The position numbers and the translations under genes were made by a program. Under the pieces are notes generated by a model. That model saw only the letters and a list, made by a program, of their open reading frames with translations, was not told where the DNA came from and made no database searches. 64,000 nt of DNA from Geosiphon pyriformis (Eukaryota > Glomeromycota > Glomeromycetes > Archaeosporales > Geosiphonaceae): NCBI GenBank assembly GCA_016748015.1, contig JAAOMT010000183.1, positions 507,877 to 571,876 on the forward strand, given 5' to 3'. Position 1 is the stretch's first letter. Every line of letters begins with the position of its first letter. Below, piece after piece: positions 33,050 through 44,962 of this stretch.

Positions 33050-34920
33050 GACCATTTCACAAAGTTGTTTTGGATCACTTGGTAGTAGATAATAAATTGG
33101 TAGTAGAGCCTAATAAAATAAAGCTTAAGATTAACAAAATTATAGAAAAGTAGACAAAAAAGCAGTTAGTATTCTTAAAATTGCCTGACTTTTGGTTTTA
33201 TCAATATATGTTTCTGGATTATATAGATAATAATACTTTTTCTGATGTAATAAAAAAGATTAATATGAAGGAATTAACTTTGGTTGTTAATAATTTGCCA
33301 AATGGCAAGACTGTTGGATTGTCAAAAATACTTAATAAACTATGAAAACATTGTGGTGATAATGTGTTAAATTGTCTTTTGAGGTTGTTGAATTTGTGTT
33401 TGACTTTGGATACAGGTTTAATTTTTTGGACAAAGGTATAAGTCTTAATGATTCCAAAACCTTATAAATAGAATGACATCTTAACAAATACTTGGCCTAT
33501 TGTATTGATCAAAATGGCTTGAAAAATCTTATTTAAGATTTTTTTTGATTAAATTTTATTAGCATATAGTAAATTTAACATTTTTTACAATAATAATTTT
33601 TTAGTATTAAAAAGTATTTTGATTTAATCTCTTATTTTTGCCATTGAGTTAGTTGTTAAGAATGCTTTTAAAAAAAATAAAGAGTTTTAATTAATATTAC
33701 AAAATATGTGCAAAGCTTATAATTTAGTAAGCTGGTATTATCTAAGAACCAATTTGTGATATATTAAAATGTACAGTCAGTTTATTAAGTTTTTGGGCAG
33801 TATTTATAGAGATCAGATTAATAAAATAATGACAAATATTGGTCTTTCAAATAGTTATAAGATACATGATAGTTTGGATTAAGATAAAATCTTCTTTTCT
33901 TTCTTTTAGAGAATTTTTTATAACCTGCTTTTGTGTGAAATCAAGAGACAAAAACACTTATGTAAATACCAAATTAATACTAAATTTATGGCAAAGTCTA
34001 ACAAAGTTGAAATTATTGAAGGGAAAACTTCTTTTTTTGCTGCTAATACCTTTGTTAATAATACAATTTAGGTCAAGAATAATCAAGTTTTTATACAATA
34101 TATTTTAAACATTGCCAGTAAGTTTTTTAATATTAATAATATTTCAATTAATAATAATAAAACAGTGGTTATTTTTATCAATTAAAATGTCAAAACTGTT
34201 TTATTGTTAATTGCTAAAAAAAATAAATTGCACAGATACTTGGGTATTTTTTTGTCTATTGAAGGTCTTTCTAAGTTTAGTTTGGCTCAGATTTATGCAA
34301 ATATCAAGTTTTTTTTTAATGTAATATTGAAAAAAGTGATTACAAATAAACAGTTTTTTTATTTGGTCTTAGTTGTTCTATAGCCCATAGTTAGCTATTG
34401 AATGCAGTTTAGTTTTTTTTGTCAAGTATGTATTACAAATAGGATATAATGATTAAAAAAAGTCTTAAAGCCAAGATTGGTTTACCATAGAACTTTTTCA
34501 GTAAAGCTTTGCATTATCCATTTTTATATAATTTAAAAATCTTTGAGCAGATGCAATCTGAAAGCAAAATGGCTTTATTGGTTGTCTTTTCCAATACATG
34601 GAGCATTTTAAGCACTTATTTAAGCATAAATTTTTGGATTTACAGATTTTAGAATGGTTTTTTTAAATCTTTTACAGTTTTCTGTTAAGTTATATGTTAG
34701 TTCAATAAACAATTTTCTAGCTAGAATGGTAAAAATTTTTTTGGACAATAAATTATCTTTGGCAAACAATTTGTCTAATGCTTTTCACAATTCTAGTAGG
34801 TTTTTAATGTCTGACATCTTAGAGCAATTCTTATAGTATAGCTTTGTTCATTTTTTGAAGCAGTTTAATAACAAACTTCTAGACAAAAAAGAGAATATAA
34901 TGGACTGAAAAACGGTTTGA
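33050..34920 (+). pseudogene. LINE ORF2 reverse transcriptase
   Basis: Recognisable pieces: RPFHKVVLDHLVVDN near 33042, LPNGKTVGLSKILNKLWKH-like near 33297 (with a stop), VLMIPKPY near 33440, LHRYLGIFLSIEGLSKFSLAQ near 34230, QFFYLVLVVL near 34350, and ISSINNFLARMVKIF near 34695. The catalytic F(V/A)DD box is not intact. The layout matches the second LINE copy at 58.3-58.6 kb on the minus strand. A/T drift has replaced many residues by Lys, Asn, Ile and Phe. Confidence 0.7.
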
Positions 34921-35075
34921 CAATAGAAAAAGTTAGATCTAAAAGACTTTGTGCCTTATTGGTTTAAACTAACATCTAAGTTTTTGCATAATAAAAATTT
35001 TTTGATGGCTGGATTTGCTGTTATCTGTAGATCAATTAATATAAATGTTTTGGAATCTATGGAGTTTTCTGGTGT

Positions 35076-35079
35076 GCAG
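35076..35079. repeat. Target-site duplication GCAG (left copy; right copy 44963-44966)
   Basis: GCAG precedes the left LTR and follows the right LTR of the family B element. Joining through one copy gives a continuous LINE reading (FSGVQ + KSLFKIW...YTDRSL), which matches FSGSN...YMDDSL in the LINE copy at 57-58 kb. Confidence 0.85.
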
Positions 35080-36052
35080 TGTTACTGGAGGTTTTTGGTC
35101 TCTTTTTTTAAATGTTATTAATGTTGATTTGTTGTGAATTCACATTCTCAGAAAGTAGTTAGATCTTTAGTAACTGAATTTATCTTCAAATTATCTTTTA
35201 TAATTTGAACTGCTAGGCTTATAAATGGAATGGCCAATTCCATGCCAGTTATTTTATGTAGTTATGTTGTAGTAAACATCAACTTTTTCCCAGGAATTGC
35301 TCATTTGGAAGCTAACTAAAAATGTGTAGTTACTTTGCTATGAAAGTCAACTCTTCTACAGAAATTTCGTCTGTAGGCTACCCTAATAATTATGATAAGA
35401 AAAGAAAAGAAAAATAAAAAAAATGTAAAAAAATAAGATTTTATCAAGGGAAACGTTTTCTATCCAGGCCTGGTGTTACTAACAGATTACTAAAATTGGT
35501 AGCTAATCAATTTCAAAACGTTAGTTGTGTTGGGAGAATTTCAAGTGTAATAATTTTAAGAATTTGGTTTTTGAATATTTAATTTTTATTTGATTTTGTA
35601 AAAAAAGTAATTTGTTATAATTAAGATATCTAAAGTAAGATACTATGATAAGATACTATGAAAAGATACATTTTTTTGAAGAGAGAAGCTCTTCTTTTAT
35701 ACAATTTGTTATAGTACTAGTCTTTAAACTTGCACTTTTCTCTCTGCTACAATTTGGGTGAACTAAAGATACATTTTAGCAAACTACAAGTTATTTCACT
35801 AAATTATTGATTATTTCAGCCAATTTTCATTAATTTCGGCGAATTTTGACTATGTTAAATAGTTCAGAGTATTGTGTAATTTGATCATCTTAATTTCTAT
35901 TGTACAAATCGGATTATTGATTAAATAATGATATTTGATAATTTGATTAAATAATAAGTGATAATCGAAATGATAATAATATATGCTAATTAATAATAAG
36001 AATTATGAAGGTAATTTTATGTTAATTAATAGTTAAAATTCTATTAGTAATA
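35080..36052 (-). repeat. 3' LTR of family B element
   Basis: The ends are TGTTAC on the left and GTAATA (decayed GTAACA) on the right. It aligns over its whole length with 43989-44962. The part 35750-35855 is identical in both LTRs and keeps CpG (TTCGGCGAA), while other parts differ by scattered transitions. AGATACTATGA is repeated near 35637-35665. Confidence 0.92.
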
Positions 36053-36054
36053 TA

Positions 36055-36069
36055 ATCTCTTCCTCAAGA
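36055..36069 (-). promoter_or_regulatory. Polypurine tract of family B
   Basis: On the minus strand TTGAGGAAGAGATTAT abuts the 3' LTR, the expected place for plus-strand priming. Confidence 0.6.
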
Positions 36070-36950
36070 CTGAGCTCTGTCAAAGTCCAAGCACTGTCTG
36101 TAATGTTAAGATAGTAGTCCAATATAATTGAAGTAATTTGGTCTGAAAATTGTTGAAATTTCAGTTTTGTAAGCTTTCCAATATATTGAATCTTTATTAG
36201 CTAAAGTATTGGATTTTGTAGGACGTTTTTACAAGTGTTGAATAAATTATAGAGTTTAAATGCTGTTCTAAGTTTGTAGTGAGTGTTTGTTGGTCCAGCT
36301 GCTGTCTTGAATTCATTGTGAATTTGTTTTTGAATTATTTCAGGAGTGATGTGTGTTGCTTCAAGTTCCAGTTTTCGTTTATAAAATGTTTTTCCAATAT
36401 GAAAATATTTATTGATAAGGGTATATTCATTGTTCTGTTCATTAAGAAATAGTAGAAGTTTTTGTTAAATTGTGACAATTGGTGAAATGTCAATAGAAGC
36501 AAATAAAAGATTTTCTTTTAGTGCTTGCTTTAAAAGTTCTGGTAATTGAATTCCAAAATAACCTCTTGTTTTTATTCTATAGGAATAATAATTCTGAGAA
36601 TTATTTACTATTAGGACTGTGGTTTTTTTCTGAATGTAATTAATTTGACTTTTATTAATTGTTATGGATAGATCAGGAAGTGTTTTTAAGACTAACATTA
36701 ATTTTTGAAATATTTGTTGAATATTTCGAGAAATAATCATAATAAAATAACTAATTAATAAGTAATTTTTTTAAAAAGAATAAAGAAAATTATTTTTTGG
36801 GTATAGGGTTTTTATTTGTTTTTGGGTTTGAATGTTTCTTGTAATTATTTACTATTTTTGTTTTATGTTTTGTGTATTTAAAAGGGTTTTGTAACAATGT
36901 TAAATTAATTGTTCAAGTTTGATTGTTGTTCTATTATAACTATTGGTTCT
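36070..36950 (-). pseudogene. Family B post-integrase domain (unknown function)
   Basis: Minus-strand frames hold KTLPDLSITINKSQINYIQKK, then LLFLNEQNNEYTLINKYFHIGKTFY, LNITDSAWTLTELSLEEEI near the end. The position and the ITIN.Q..Y.QKK-type start parallel the family A domain at 9.32-10.02 kb, though overall similarity is low. No membrane segment or known fold is seen. The open stretch is 36465-36740 and the rest is broken. Confidence 0.55.
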
Positions 36951-36959
36951 AAATTTCGG

Positions 36960-38350
36960 GAAATATCTTCAGGATTAATTAAAAAAGAATGTGTACCAAT
37001 TTGTGGAATTAATGATTCAGAATTGTTTCTGGAATAATAGTGTTTCAATCTATCTCCATGTGCAACTTTTGTCAGTACTTTGTTATCAAGTTTTAACTTG
37101 TATAATCTATTGTCTAGAATTTCATAAATATAAAATGGTCTATTCCATTTATGTTCAAATTTTCCACTCCATTGTTTTTCAACCTTAGTTCTATGTAAGA
37201 AAACTTTATTTTCAATTTTAAATTCGTTAATAACTGATAGTAGTTTGTTGTCATGCCTTTTTTTTTGTTGAGCTTGGGAGTGTTCAATATAAGTTGCTGC
37301 TATCTATCTTTTTCCTTCCAGTGTACTAAGAAGAGTGTAGGCTCTTCTTTGAAGTGTTTTTTGAAAATTTTTTTTATTGATTGGTTGTACTGGATATGTT
37401 TCTACTGTAAAATTAATTGGTAGTATTGCTGTCCTTCTATAAGTAAGATCAAATGATGTGTGTTTCATAGTATCTTGTTTTAATGTTCTGTATGCTAGTA
37501 ACACTGATGAAATAAAAATATCCCATTTCTGCTCAAAATTTGTTGAGACTTTGGTTAAAGATTTACACAATGTTCTGTTAAAATGTTCTACAAGTCTATT
37601 TGTTTGAGAGTAATAAAGTGATAATAGAGGTTTTTTAGCATTGAATTGTTCACAAATTTTTTGTATTAAGTTGTTCACAAAATGTGTTTCTTGATCAGAT
37701 AAAAGTTCAATTGGGCATTCATGTCTATAAATAATGTTTTTATAAATGAAATTTGCTACTGATTTTGCATCTGTTCTTTAAATGGCTTTAGTTTTAGACC
37801 ATTTGGTATAATAATCTATTGCAATTGCAATATAACAATTTCTTTGGGTTGTAATAAGTAATGGTTTGACTAAATCAATTCCAACTCTGTCAAAAGATTG
37901 TCCAACTTTGATTGGATTTAAAATTCTGTGAGATGGGTTCTTTTTCTTCTTTGACAACTATCACAAGATTCTATATATTGTCGAATGTCTTTTTGCATAT
38001 AAGGCCAAAAATAATGTTCAAAATTTTTTTGAATTGTTTCATCTCTTCCCAAGTGTACTGAAGAAGGATCTGTGTACATGTTGTATAGAATTGTTTTTTT
38101 TCATTCTCTTGTACTAATCTGAGTGGTTGGTTTGGATTTCTACGATTTTTGTAATAAATTTTGTTGTAATGTATAAAATATTGTTTGAATTGGTGTTGTA
38201 ATTGATGTTTTTTACTTGGAAACCAATTTTCAAGTATGATAAGATTCTCTAAATAGTTTTTGATGTTGTTGTAATTTCTGAGATCTATTGTTGTTTTGTT
38301 ATTTTGTTGGTAGGTTGGTAAGTTGTAGTGGATTTGTTGGTGGTATTAAT
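36960..38350 (-). pseudogene. Family B integrase
   Basis: The catalytic Glu region is clear in an open stretch of 124 codons (37304-37678): SQTNRLVEHFNRTLCKS, then AYRTLKQDTMKHTSFDLTYRR. Upstream, broken frames give the GIDLVKP-type first Asp (near 37870) and the zinc-binding region. Downstream is the C-terminal NKVFLHRTKVEKQWSGKF-like part. Many stops interrupt it. Confidence 0.85.
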
Positions 38351-38830
38351 TTTGTCTCATTCTTGAGAGGCTATTAATATTGGTGTGTAGTTTTTCTGGT
38401 TTGTGATGTACAATATATTTGTAGTCTGCTAAAAAGTTATTCCATCAAGACTGTTTGGCACTTTGTTTAGTTTTCTTTTTATTGAGCTATTTAAGGCCAA
38501 TATTGTCAATTATAATGTCAAATTTTTTTCTATTTTTCAGGTATTGTTGAAAATGTTTAATAGCCCAAATGATTGTAGTAGCTTTTAATTCAGTTGAGCC
38601 ATATTTGAGTTTTGTTGGCTTGAGTGTTCTACTGGCATAGGCAATGACTTGCTTCTGGCCATTTTTATCTAATTGTGATAGGATGGCACCAAATACTATG
38701 TGTAAAGCATTAATGACTAGTTAAAACCATTTGTTAAAGTCTGAGTAAACAAGAATTGGGGCTGTTGTTAATTTTGTTTTGAGAGTTTCAAAAGCTTTTT
38801 GTTGTTCTTCAGTTCATTGGTATGGCACGT
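38351..38830 (-). pseudogene. Family B RNase H domain
   Basis: Minus-strand pieces correspond to the family A RNase H: an LVYSDFNKWF-like start near 38750 where TTDASG is expected, VIAYASRTLKPTKLKYG-like near 38640, and a GLNSSIKRKLNKVPNSLDGI-like stretch near 38470. It is heavily interrupted and is placed mainly by its position between RT and integrase. Confidence 0.6.
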
Positions 38831-39620
38831 TTTTATTGGTAAAATAATTGAATGGTTTGGCAATTTCTGAGAATTCTTTTATGAATTTTTGATATTAAGA
38901 GGCTAATCCTACAAATTTTTATAGCTCTGTGGTATTTTGGAAGTTTGAAAGTTTTTGACAGCATTAATTGTTCTAAGATTTGGTTTAACTCCATCTTTGT
39001 TAACAATATGTCCAAGAAAGATTAAACATGTTTTTTTAAAGTGACATTTCTTAATGTTCAACTTTAATTCTGTTTTCCATAATTGTTAAAAAACTTTTTA
39101 CAGGTGAATAAGATAAGCTTCAAAACTTGGTAAGTACACATCAGTGTTATCAAGATAGACAACTACTGCTTGCCACAAAAGTTCTTTATATACAACATCT
39201 ATAAGTCACTAGAATATTGCTGATGCATTGCAGAGTCCAAACAGCATAATATTGAATTCATAGTTTCCTTTTTGAATGGTAAATGCTGTTTTGTGTTGGT
39301 TTTTTGGGTCCATTTCAACTTGTCAATATTCATTAAAGTTGAGAAAAACTTGGTTTTTTCTAAAGCATCTAGCATGTTATTAATTCTTGGAAAAGGATAG
39401 GCATCTCCAATTGTTACATTGTTGAGCTAACAATAATCTACACAGAATTTGATTTTTCCATTTTTTTTTAACAAGAACTACTAATAAAGTCCAAGGACTT
39501 TTTGATGATTGAATCAATCTGTTATTGAGCATTCTTTGGACTTCTTTCCTGATAAATTGGTGGCTGGCAGGTGGCACTCAATAAGCTTGTTGATGTTTTG
39601 ATAGAACATCTCTTGTGTAA
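38831..39620 (-). pseudogene. Family B reverse transcriptase
   Basis: Minus-strand blocks: PPASHQFIRKEVQRMLNNRLI (open from 39577), EYWQVEMDPKNQHKTAFTIQ, YEFNIMLFGLCNASAIF, VVVYLDNTDVYLPSF (catalytic YLDD changed to YLDN, near 39130-39175), and IFLGHIVNKDGV. The order matches family A. The altered second Asp and the stops make it inactive. Confidence 0.88.
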
Positions 39621-39959
39621 ATCTAATGTTGAACAATATCAGTTTTTCCAAGATCATTGTTGTCTTTTGCAAATATGTCAGCAAATTCAGCTATTAGCTG
39701 TTTCAATTGTCTTTGTTGTTGAGGTTCTAAGGGATTCATGTTGATTCAAGAAAGTTTTTCTTTTAAAAGGTGGTAGTTTTTAGTAGTAGAGATAATATTT
39801 GGATTTGGAAGTAGTATATGTCTTATAATTTCGATAAAATTAAAGACAATTTGAGAGTTTTCATCTTGGAAGATATTGCTGTATATGATTCTGATTTCTA
39901 ATTTATTTAATAAGACAATAGGGTAATTATTGGGGTTGTAGAATGTAACTCAAATTTTT

Positions 39960-40781
39960 TCATTTCTTGGAAATATAAACATTTGAAATTGAGATTTCAT
40001 GCTTTAAACAAATTTGTTTATTGGATTCAAAAATTTGTTGGGTAGTAGTGGGTTTTGAGCAAGTGTAAATTTTATGATGTTCTCCAAAAGATGAAATGGT
40101 AATTGGTTGGAAAAGTTGAAAAATCTGGTGAAATTTATTCTGTGCATTAAAAGCTATGTTTACTGACACTGTAAATCGTCCAGTTAAACCAAAACCTTGA
40201 GTTCCTCTTTCATTTTTTCTCAATTGTTCTTTGTTTTTAACTAATTGTAAATCCAAAATGTTGATTAAGAGTAAGTAAATTGCTTGAGCAATTTTTTCAG
40301 CATGTTCTATTTTGAATGGTTTCTTAGTTTTATTTTGTAGCATGACAGTAATGTCTCCAATATATCTTGCATCTATAACTCCTTCTTCTCTGACGTTGAT
40401 TTTTTTGCTTGCCAATGATGATTGAAAAGCAATTTGTATTATTGCTTCTGGTGGTATTTCAAAAGCAATTCTAAGGTTGATTTTGGTTAAGATTTTTGGT
40501 TGAAAAACCAAAGTGTTTTTGCCAGGATATCTGAGGTCGTATTTTGCATCAATTTTATGGGCTTTTTCTGGTTTTATTTCTTGTCCATTGTTGTCAAAGT
40601 ATTTGAGTTGTATAGCAGACTGGTTTTCAGTAAGATAGATTGGTGTTGTTGTAATTTTTTTTTTTTGTTTTAGGTTTCTCAAATTCAATTTCTTCCTGGT
40701 TATTTTTATTGGGCAGGGGAATGCTAAGAGCATAGCATTCTGAACACTATTTGTCATCACAAAACATAATGTATTCTTCAC
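39960..40781 (-). pseudogene. Family B dUTPase domain with flanking pol sequence (273 codons open)
   Basis: All five dUTPase motifs are present in order: DAKYDLRYP (motif 1), AFQSSLASKK (motif 2), EEGVIDARYIGDI (motif 3, with catalytic Asp), AEKIAQAIY (motif 4) and RGTQGFGLTGRF (motif 5, the P-loop-like tail), within about 40170-40560. The reading frame has no stop for 273 codons, unusual in this element. The first about 70 codons are linker. The position between the Cys-rich module and RT is the same as in family A. It may hydrolyse dUTP if folded; activity is not shown. Confidence 0.88.
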
Positions 40782-41640
40782 ACAATTGAATGTTCATTTG
40801 CTCTAATTGTTAAATTTGAGCTTTTTGGATTGAATATATGTGGCTTGCAATTTGGTAATATGTCTTTATTTTATCTTCATAGTTGAATTCAGCTAATTCC
40901 ATTGTGTATTTAATGTACTCAGCTTTTTTCATTTGTCAGACATTTTTCTGTGTGGCTTCATTAATTAAAGCCATTACTAATCAAAAATTATTTCAGCATT
41001 ATGAGGATAGTGGTAAAGTTTGTTGAAAGCACTATTGTATGCTGCATCAAAAGGTGTTCCTCTTTTAACTTTTTCTGAAATTAATAGAACATATTGACAG
41101 GTTTAGTCAAATACTTCTTTTCTCATTGCAACATCAATCCAGTTGCATTTTTTTGGTAACATATCTCCACATGTCAGACAAGAAGTGTTGTCTCATTTTT
41201 CACTTCTTTTAGAATATTCAAATCGTTTTTTATGGTATGCTTTACAAAAGTAGCAGGTATGAGTTTTATATTTTTTTTCTGAAAAAATACATGTTCTTAT
41301 TGATAAAAGTTTCTTGTTGCAATCTTTGCATTTGAGTAAGATATAAGATGGTTGTTTTTATGGTTCTGGTGTGGAATATCTAACTACATTCCATCTTCTG
41401 GTTTCTTCAAAGATTTCTTGTTCTGTTTTTTTAGTCATTGAACAGTAATCTAAGAGCCATAAAAGTTTCAGTAACTGGCAATTTTTTCTTCTCTTCAAAT
41501 TCGAATATTGGGGCTTTTTCAGATTTTTTATTAAAGATATTACAAGTGGCAGGTACTCTAATGTATTGTCTCTGGTATAAAATCTTCAATTTCTGGGTTT
41601 TTCAATCTAAATTTACATTGACCTTGAGAAGCCAATCATT
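40690..41640 (-). pseudogene. Family B Cys-rich module between protease and dUTPase
   Basis: Minus-strand frames give KCKDCNKKLLSIRTC, THTCYFCKAYHKKRFEYSK, TSCLTCGDMLPKKC and TCQYVLLISE (about 41350-41090), with GTPFDAAYNSAF and LYHYPHNAE following, then a second cluster LCEEYIMFC and CSECYAL near 40790-40720. Spacing of the CxxC pairs parallels family A (4801-5412). Stops and shifts are present. Confidence 0.6.
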
Positions 41641-42114
41641 TTCGACAAGAGCTTAGTATTGGAGTGTATTTATGACTAAAACTTTGACTGAAATAATAAT
41701 TTCATCAATAATAAATGAAAAATTGTTAATTTCTCCTACTGGTGTCTTTTTTATATCATCTGTTGTAACAATTACAATTTGAACTGGTCTGTTAACAGTT
41801 TTTTGAAGCTGTTGTATTAACTGGTAGGTGATAATACTTTTAGCTGATTTACTGTCTAAGATTAGCTGAATTGGTTTTTTTTCTACTTCAGCTTTTGTAT
41901 ACATAGCTGTAATTGCTTTTTGTTCATTGACTGCTGCATTGCTAAGCAAGAATAATGATTCATTTGCTTTAAATTCGAATGGAAATATATCTGAAAAATT
42001 GGTATTTTGGACAATTTGGGCTGGTGAAATAGTATTGTTAAAAGGATTTGATCTTGGTGCTGCAATTTTATCTTTAGAAAGTGCAGTTTGTTGAAAATCT
42101 GATCCTTCAGACAT
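41641..42114 (-). pseudogene. Family B retropepsin-type protease
   Basis: 153 codons are open. The active-site loop reads LILDSKSAKSIIT: Asp kept, Gly of D-S-G changed to Lys. ITAMYTKAEVEKKPIQ precedes it, and KKTPVGEINNFSFIIDEIIISVKVLVINTLQY follows (quoted in parts; compare KVLIMEATQYQ in family A). The next codon is a stop in the place of Gln. Confidence 0.85.
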
Positions 42115-43973
42115 TGTAAGATAACTGAGTTAAATGTAATAGTGATTGGGTCTTTGCTGACCAGAATTTTGGGGGACTAACTGGTTGTTTGGGTTGATTT
42201 TGCTGTTGTTATTCTGAAATTAATTTTGAGGTGTAAATTAGTTTTGTTGAACCAATTTTTGGACAGATACTTGGTATTGTTGTGTAGGTGGCTGTTAATA
42301 CTGTTGAATTGATAGAGGTTGTTGATATTGCTGCTGTGAAGCAGGTTAATAGTAATTGGTTTGCTGTTAGGATCTTAAGAAATAGTAAGCTGGTAGTAAC
42401 AGCTAATAATAAGATTGCTGTGTTAAAGAGTAATGTTGATTACTCCTGTTTTGTTGGTCTCTTTGTAGCTTTTTGCAATCTTATTTCCAATGTTCTGAAA
42501 TTCCACAATAATAACAACTTTGGTTTTGACTGTTTGATGATAGTGAGTAGTTGGTTTGGTTTTGTTATTGTGGTGGCTGATATTTTTGTGGTTGTTGCTG
42601 TTGTTGCTAATTAATAAAATAGTTCTCAACCTTCTTTGTAAGTTGGTTAATTTTTCTTCAGCTGTTAAGCTGGTTTTTCCAATAGCAAAATTTACAAATT
42701 TGATATGGTTTGCTTTTTCTATTGCTATTTTATAGTTCTTTGTATGTCTAATAGCTGTTGCTAAATTTTCTGGGACATGTGGGTGAACTTTCTTGATTAA
42801 CTTGTCTTTTAATTTTGCTATAAACTGATTCAAAATCTGGGCATTGGAATAGTATTCATTGGTTTTCAATTGTCAAATTTGTCAAAAAAGTTTGTTGAAT
42901 CTCCCAAAATAGGTTATGACAGTTTCAAATGTTTCTTGTTTAATATTGCAAAAGTGATTGCAGAAAGTAATAGAGGTATTATTGTCAGTAAATTGTTGTA
43001 AGAAAGCATTTTTGAATGCTTGCCAGTTTTCAAATAATTTTTTTAAGTTTTTAAACCATTCTCCTGCAGTTCTTTGGAGAAAGTATGGAATTGCTTTGAG
43101 CATTCTTGCTGCATTTCAACCATTTGCATCTTCTGCTTTTTGAACTTTGTTAAGTTATTCTTGAAAGCTGGTATTATTATCTTTACTAGTAAATTCTGGG
43201 ATTTTTGCAATGTAAGCAGTTGCCATTTTTTCTTTATTTTCTGTAAGTTCTTCTGATTTTGATTCAGTTTCTTCACTTTTTAGGTTTTCTGAATAATTAC
43301 TTTTGTTTTCCTGTAAGTAATCAAGAAGATTGGTACTGGTTAATATTGGTTTCTGCTATTGAGTAGGATTTCTAGATGACTAAAAATCTTCTGGTCTGAA
43401 GAAACAGTTAAGTAGTGAATTTGGTGTTTGTAGTTAAGCAAGTAAAATTGAAAATGGTATAATAAAAAGTAGTAATTTGGCACTGGTTCCTTGTTCAGGT
43501 GTTTGTAAGTGTTTGGTAGTTGTCTTTAATGTGTTTGGAGTATTTGAGATAGTACTTAAGTGTTTTTTCAGTTTTTGTTTGCTTTTGTTGCTTGTTTTTG
43601 TCTTTGATTCAAAATCAATAGAGTATTTAGACTGTACTAGATATGTTTTTTTACAATACTTGATAATGTTAAAATTAAGTTCTTGGAAGTAAGTGACAAG
43701 TGTTTTACTGTTAAGATTTTCAGTTTCCAATTGTGAATAGTGCACTAAATTATTGTAGAAGTTGCTTCTAACTTCTAAAATGTTGTAATTTCCAAGAAGA
43801 TAATTGTTGATGCAGTTTTCAATATACTGGTAAAGTGTTCTCTTAACAATTTCAATTCTGTCTGAAATGTTGAATTTTTGCTTTTAATGGGTGTAAATTA
43901 ACTGATAATACTTTAGAGTATATGTATCTGATGTGGTCACTATTTTGAATTTGTTGTTGCTGTGTTATTTCTA
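42115..43973 (-). pseudogene. Family B gag with capsid and damaged zinc knuckle
   Basis: Capsid-like part: MLKAIPYFLQRTAGEWFKNL, FLQQFTDNNTS, QETFETVITYFGRFNKLF, then NAQILNQFIAKLKDKL and AEEKLTNLQRRL. The zinc knuckle near 42475-42518 reads CYYCGISEH, then a stop within the last spacer before its final Cys. A Gln/Tyr-rich tail follows (about 42130-42420). The amino-terminal part (43434-43745) is Lys/Thr-rich. Frames shift several times. Confidence 0.8.
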
Positions 43974-43988
43974 TGAAAGAGCACCAAA
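43974..43988 (-). promoter_or_regulatory. Primer-binding site of family B
   Basis: Directly after the 5' LTR (minus strand) comes TTTGGTGCTCTTTCA, which shares its first 13 bases with the family A site at 1723. Both families may use the same primer. The inverted repeat seen in family A is not evident here. Confidence 0.6.
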
Positions 43989-44962
43989 TATTACCAAAGA
44001 TTTTTGGTCTCTTTTTTTGAATGTTGTTAATGTTGATTTGCTGTGAATTCACGTTTTCAGAAAGTAGTTGGACCTCCAGTAACTGAATTTATCTTCAAAT
44101 TATCTCCTATAATTTGAACTGCTGGGCTTATAAGTGAAATGGCCAATTCTATGCCAGTTACTTTATGTAGTTACATTGTAGTAAACATCAACTTTTTCTC
44201 AGGAATTGCTTGTCTGGAATCTCACTAAAAATGTGTAGTTACTTTGCTGTGAAAGTCAACTCTTTTACAGAAATCTTATCTGTAGGCTACCCTAATGATT
44301 ATGATAAGAAAAAAAAATAAAAAAATAAAAAAAATAAAAAAAATAGGATTTTATCAAAAGAAACGTTTTCTATTCAGGCCTGGAGTCATTAACAGATTAC
44401 TGAAATTGGTAGCTAATCAATTTCAAAACGTTAGTTGTGTTGGAGAAATTTTAAGTGTAATAATTTTAAGAATTTGGTTTTTGAATATTTAATTTTTATT
44501 TGATTTTGTAAAAAAAGTAATTTGTTATAATTAAGATATCTGAAGTAAGATACTATGGTAAAATACTATGAAAAAATACATTTTCTTGAAAAGAAAAGCT
44601 TTTTTTTTATACAACTTGTTGTAGTACTAGTCTTCAAACTTGCATTTTTTTCTTTGCTACAATTTGGGTGAACTAAAGATACATTTTAGCAAACTACAAG
44701 TTATTTCACTAAATTATTGATTATTTCAGCCAATTTTCATTAATTTCGGCGAATTTTGACTATGTTAAATGGTTCAGAGTATTGTGTAATTTGATTATTT
44801 TAATTTCTATTGTACAAATCGAATTATTGATTAAGTAATAATATTTGATAATTTGATTAAATAATAAGTGATAATCGAAATGATAATAATATATGCTAAT
44901 TAATAATAAGAATTATGAAAGTAATTTCATTCTAATTAATAGCTAAAATTCTACTGGTAACA
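43989..44962 (-). repeat. 5' LTR of family B element
   Basis: The right end GTAACA is intact, and the left end TATTAC is a one-base decay of TGTTAC. It pairs with 35080-36052. Short open frames inside it (for example 44295-44492) are chance. Confidence 0.92.

Larger units (their letters stand above)
29690..35079 (+). mobile_element. LINE (non-LTR retrotransposon), 5' part
   Basis: ORF1, an apurinic-type endonuclease, reverse transcriptase and the start of RNase H follow in order. At 35079 the coding sequence is cut by a family B LTR element and resumes at 44963. An Asn/Lys/Ile-biased translation and many stops show strong A/T drift. The 5' end is not sharply defined; the T-rich leader starts near 29700. 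Confidence 0.88.
35080..44962 (-). mobile_element. Ty3/gypsy LTR retrotransposon, family B (degenerate), inserted in a LINE
   Basis: Complete structure on the minus strand: 5' LTR 44962-43989, primer-binding site, gag, protease, Cys-rich module, dUTPase, RT, RNase H, integrase, post-integrase domain, purine tract, 3' LTR 36052-35080, and a 4-bp GCAG duplication. LTR sequence and most protein sequence differ clearly from family A, yet the domain order and the TTTGGTGCTCTTT primer site are the same. All domains have stops. Confidence 0.92.

Noticed and set aside
44295-44492. 65-codon Lys-rich open frame
   Set aside because: It lies wholly in the family B LTR and is broken in the partner LTR.
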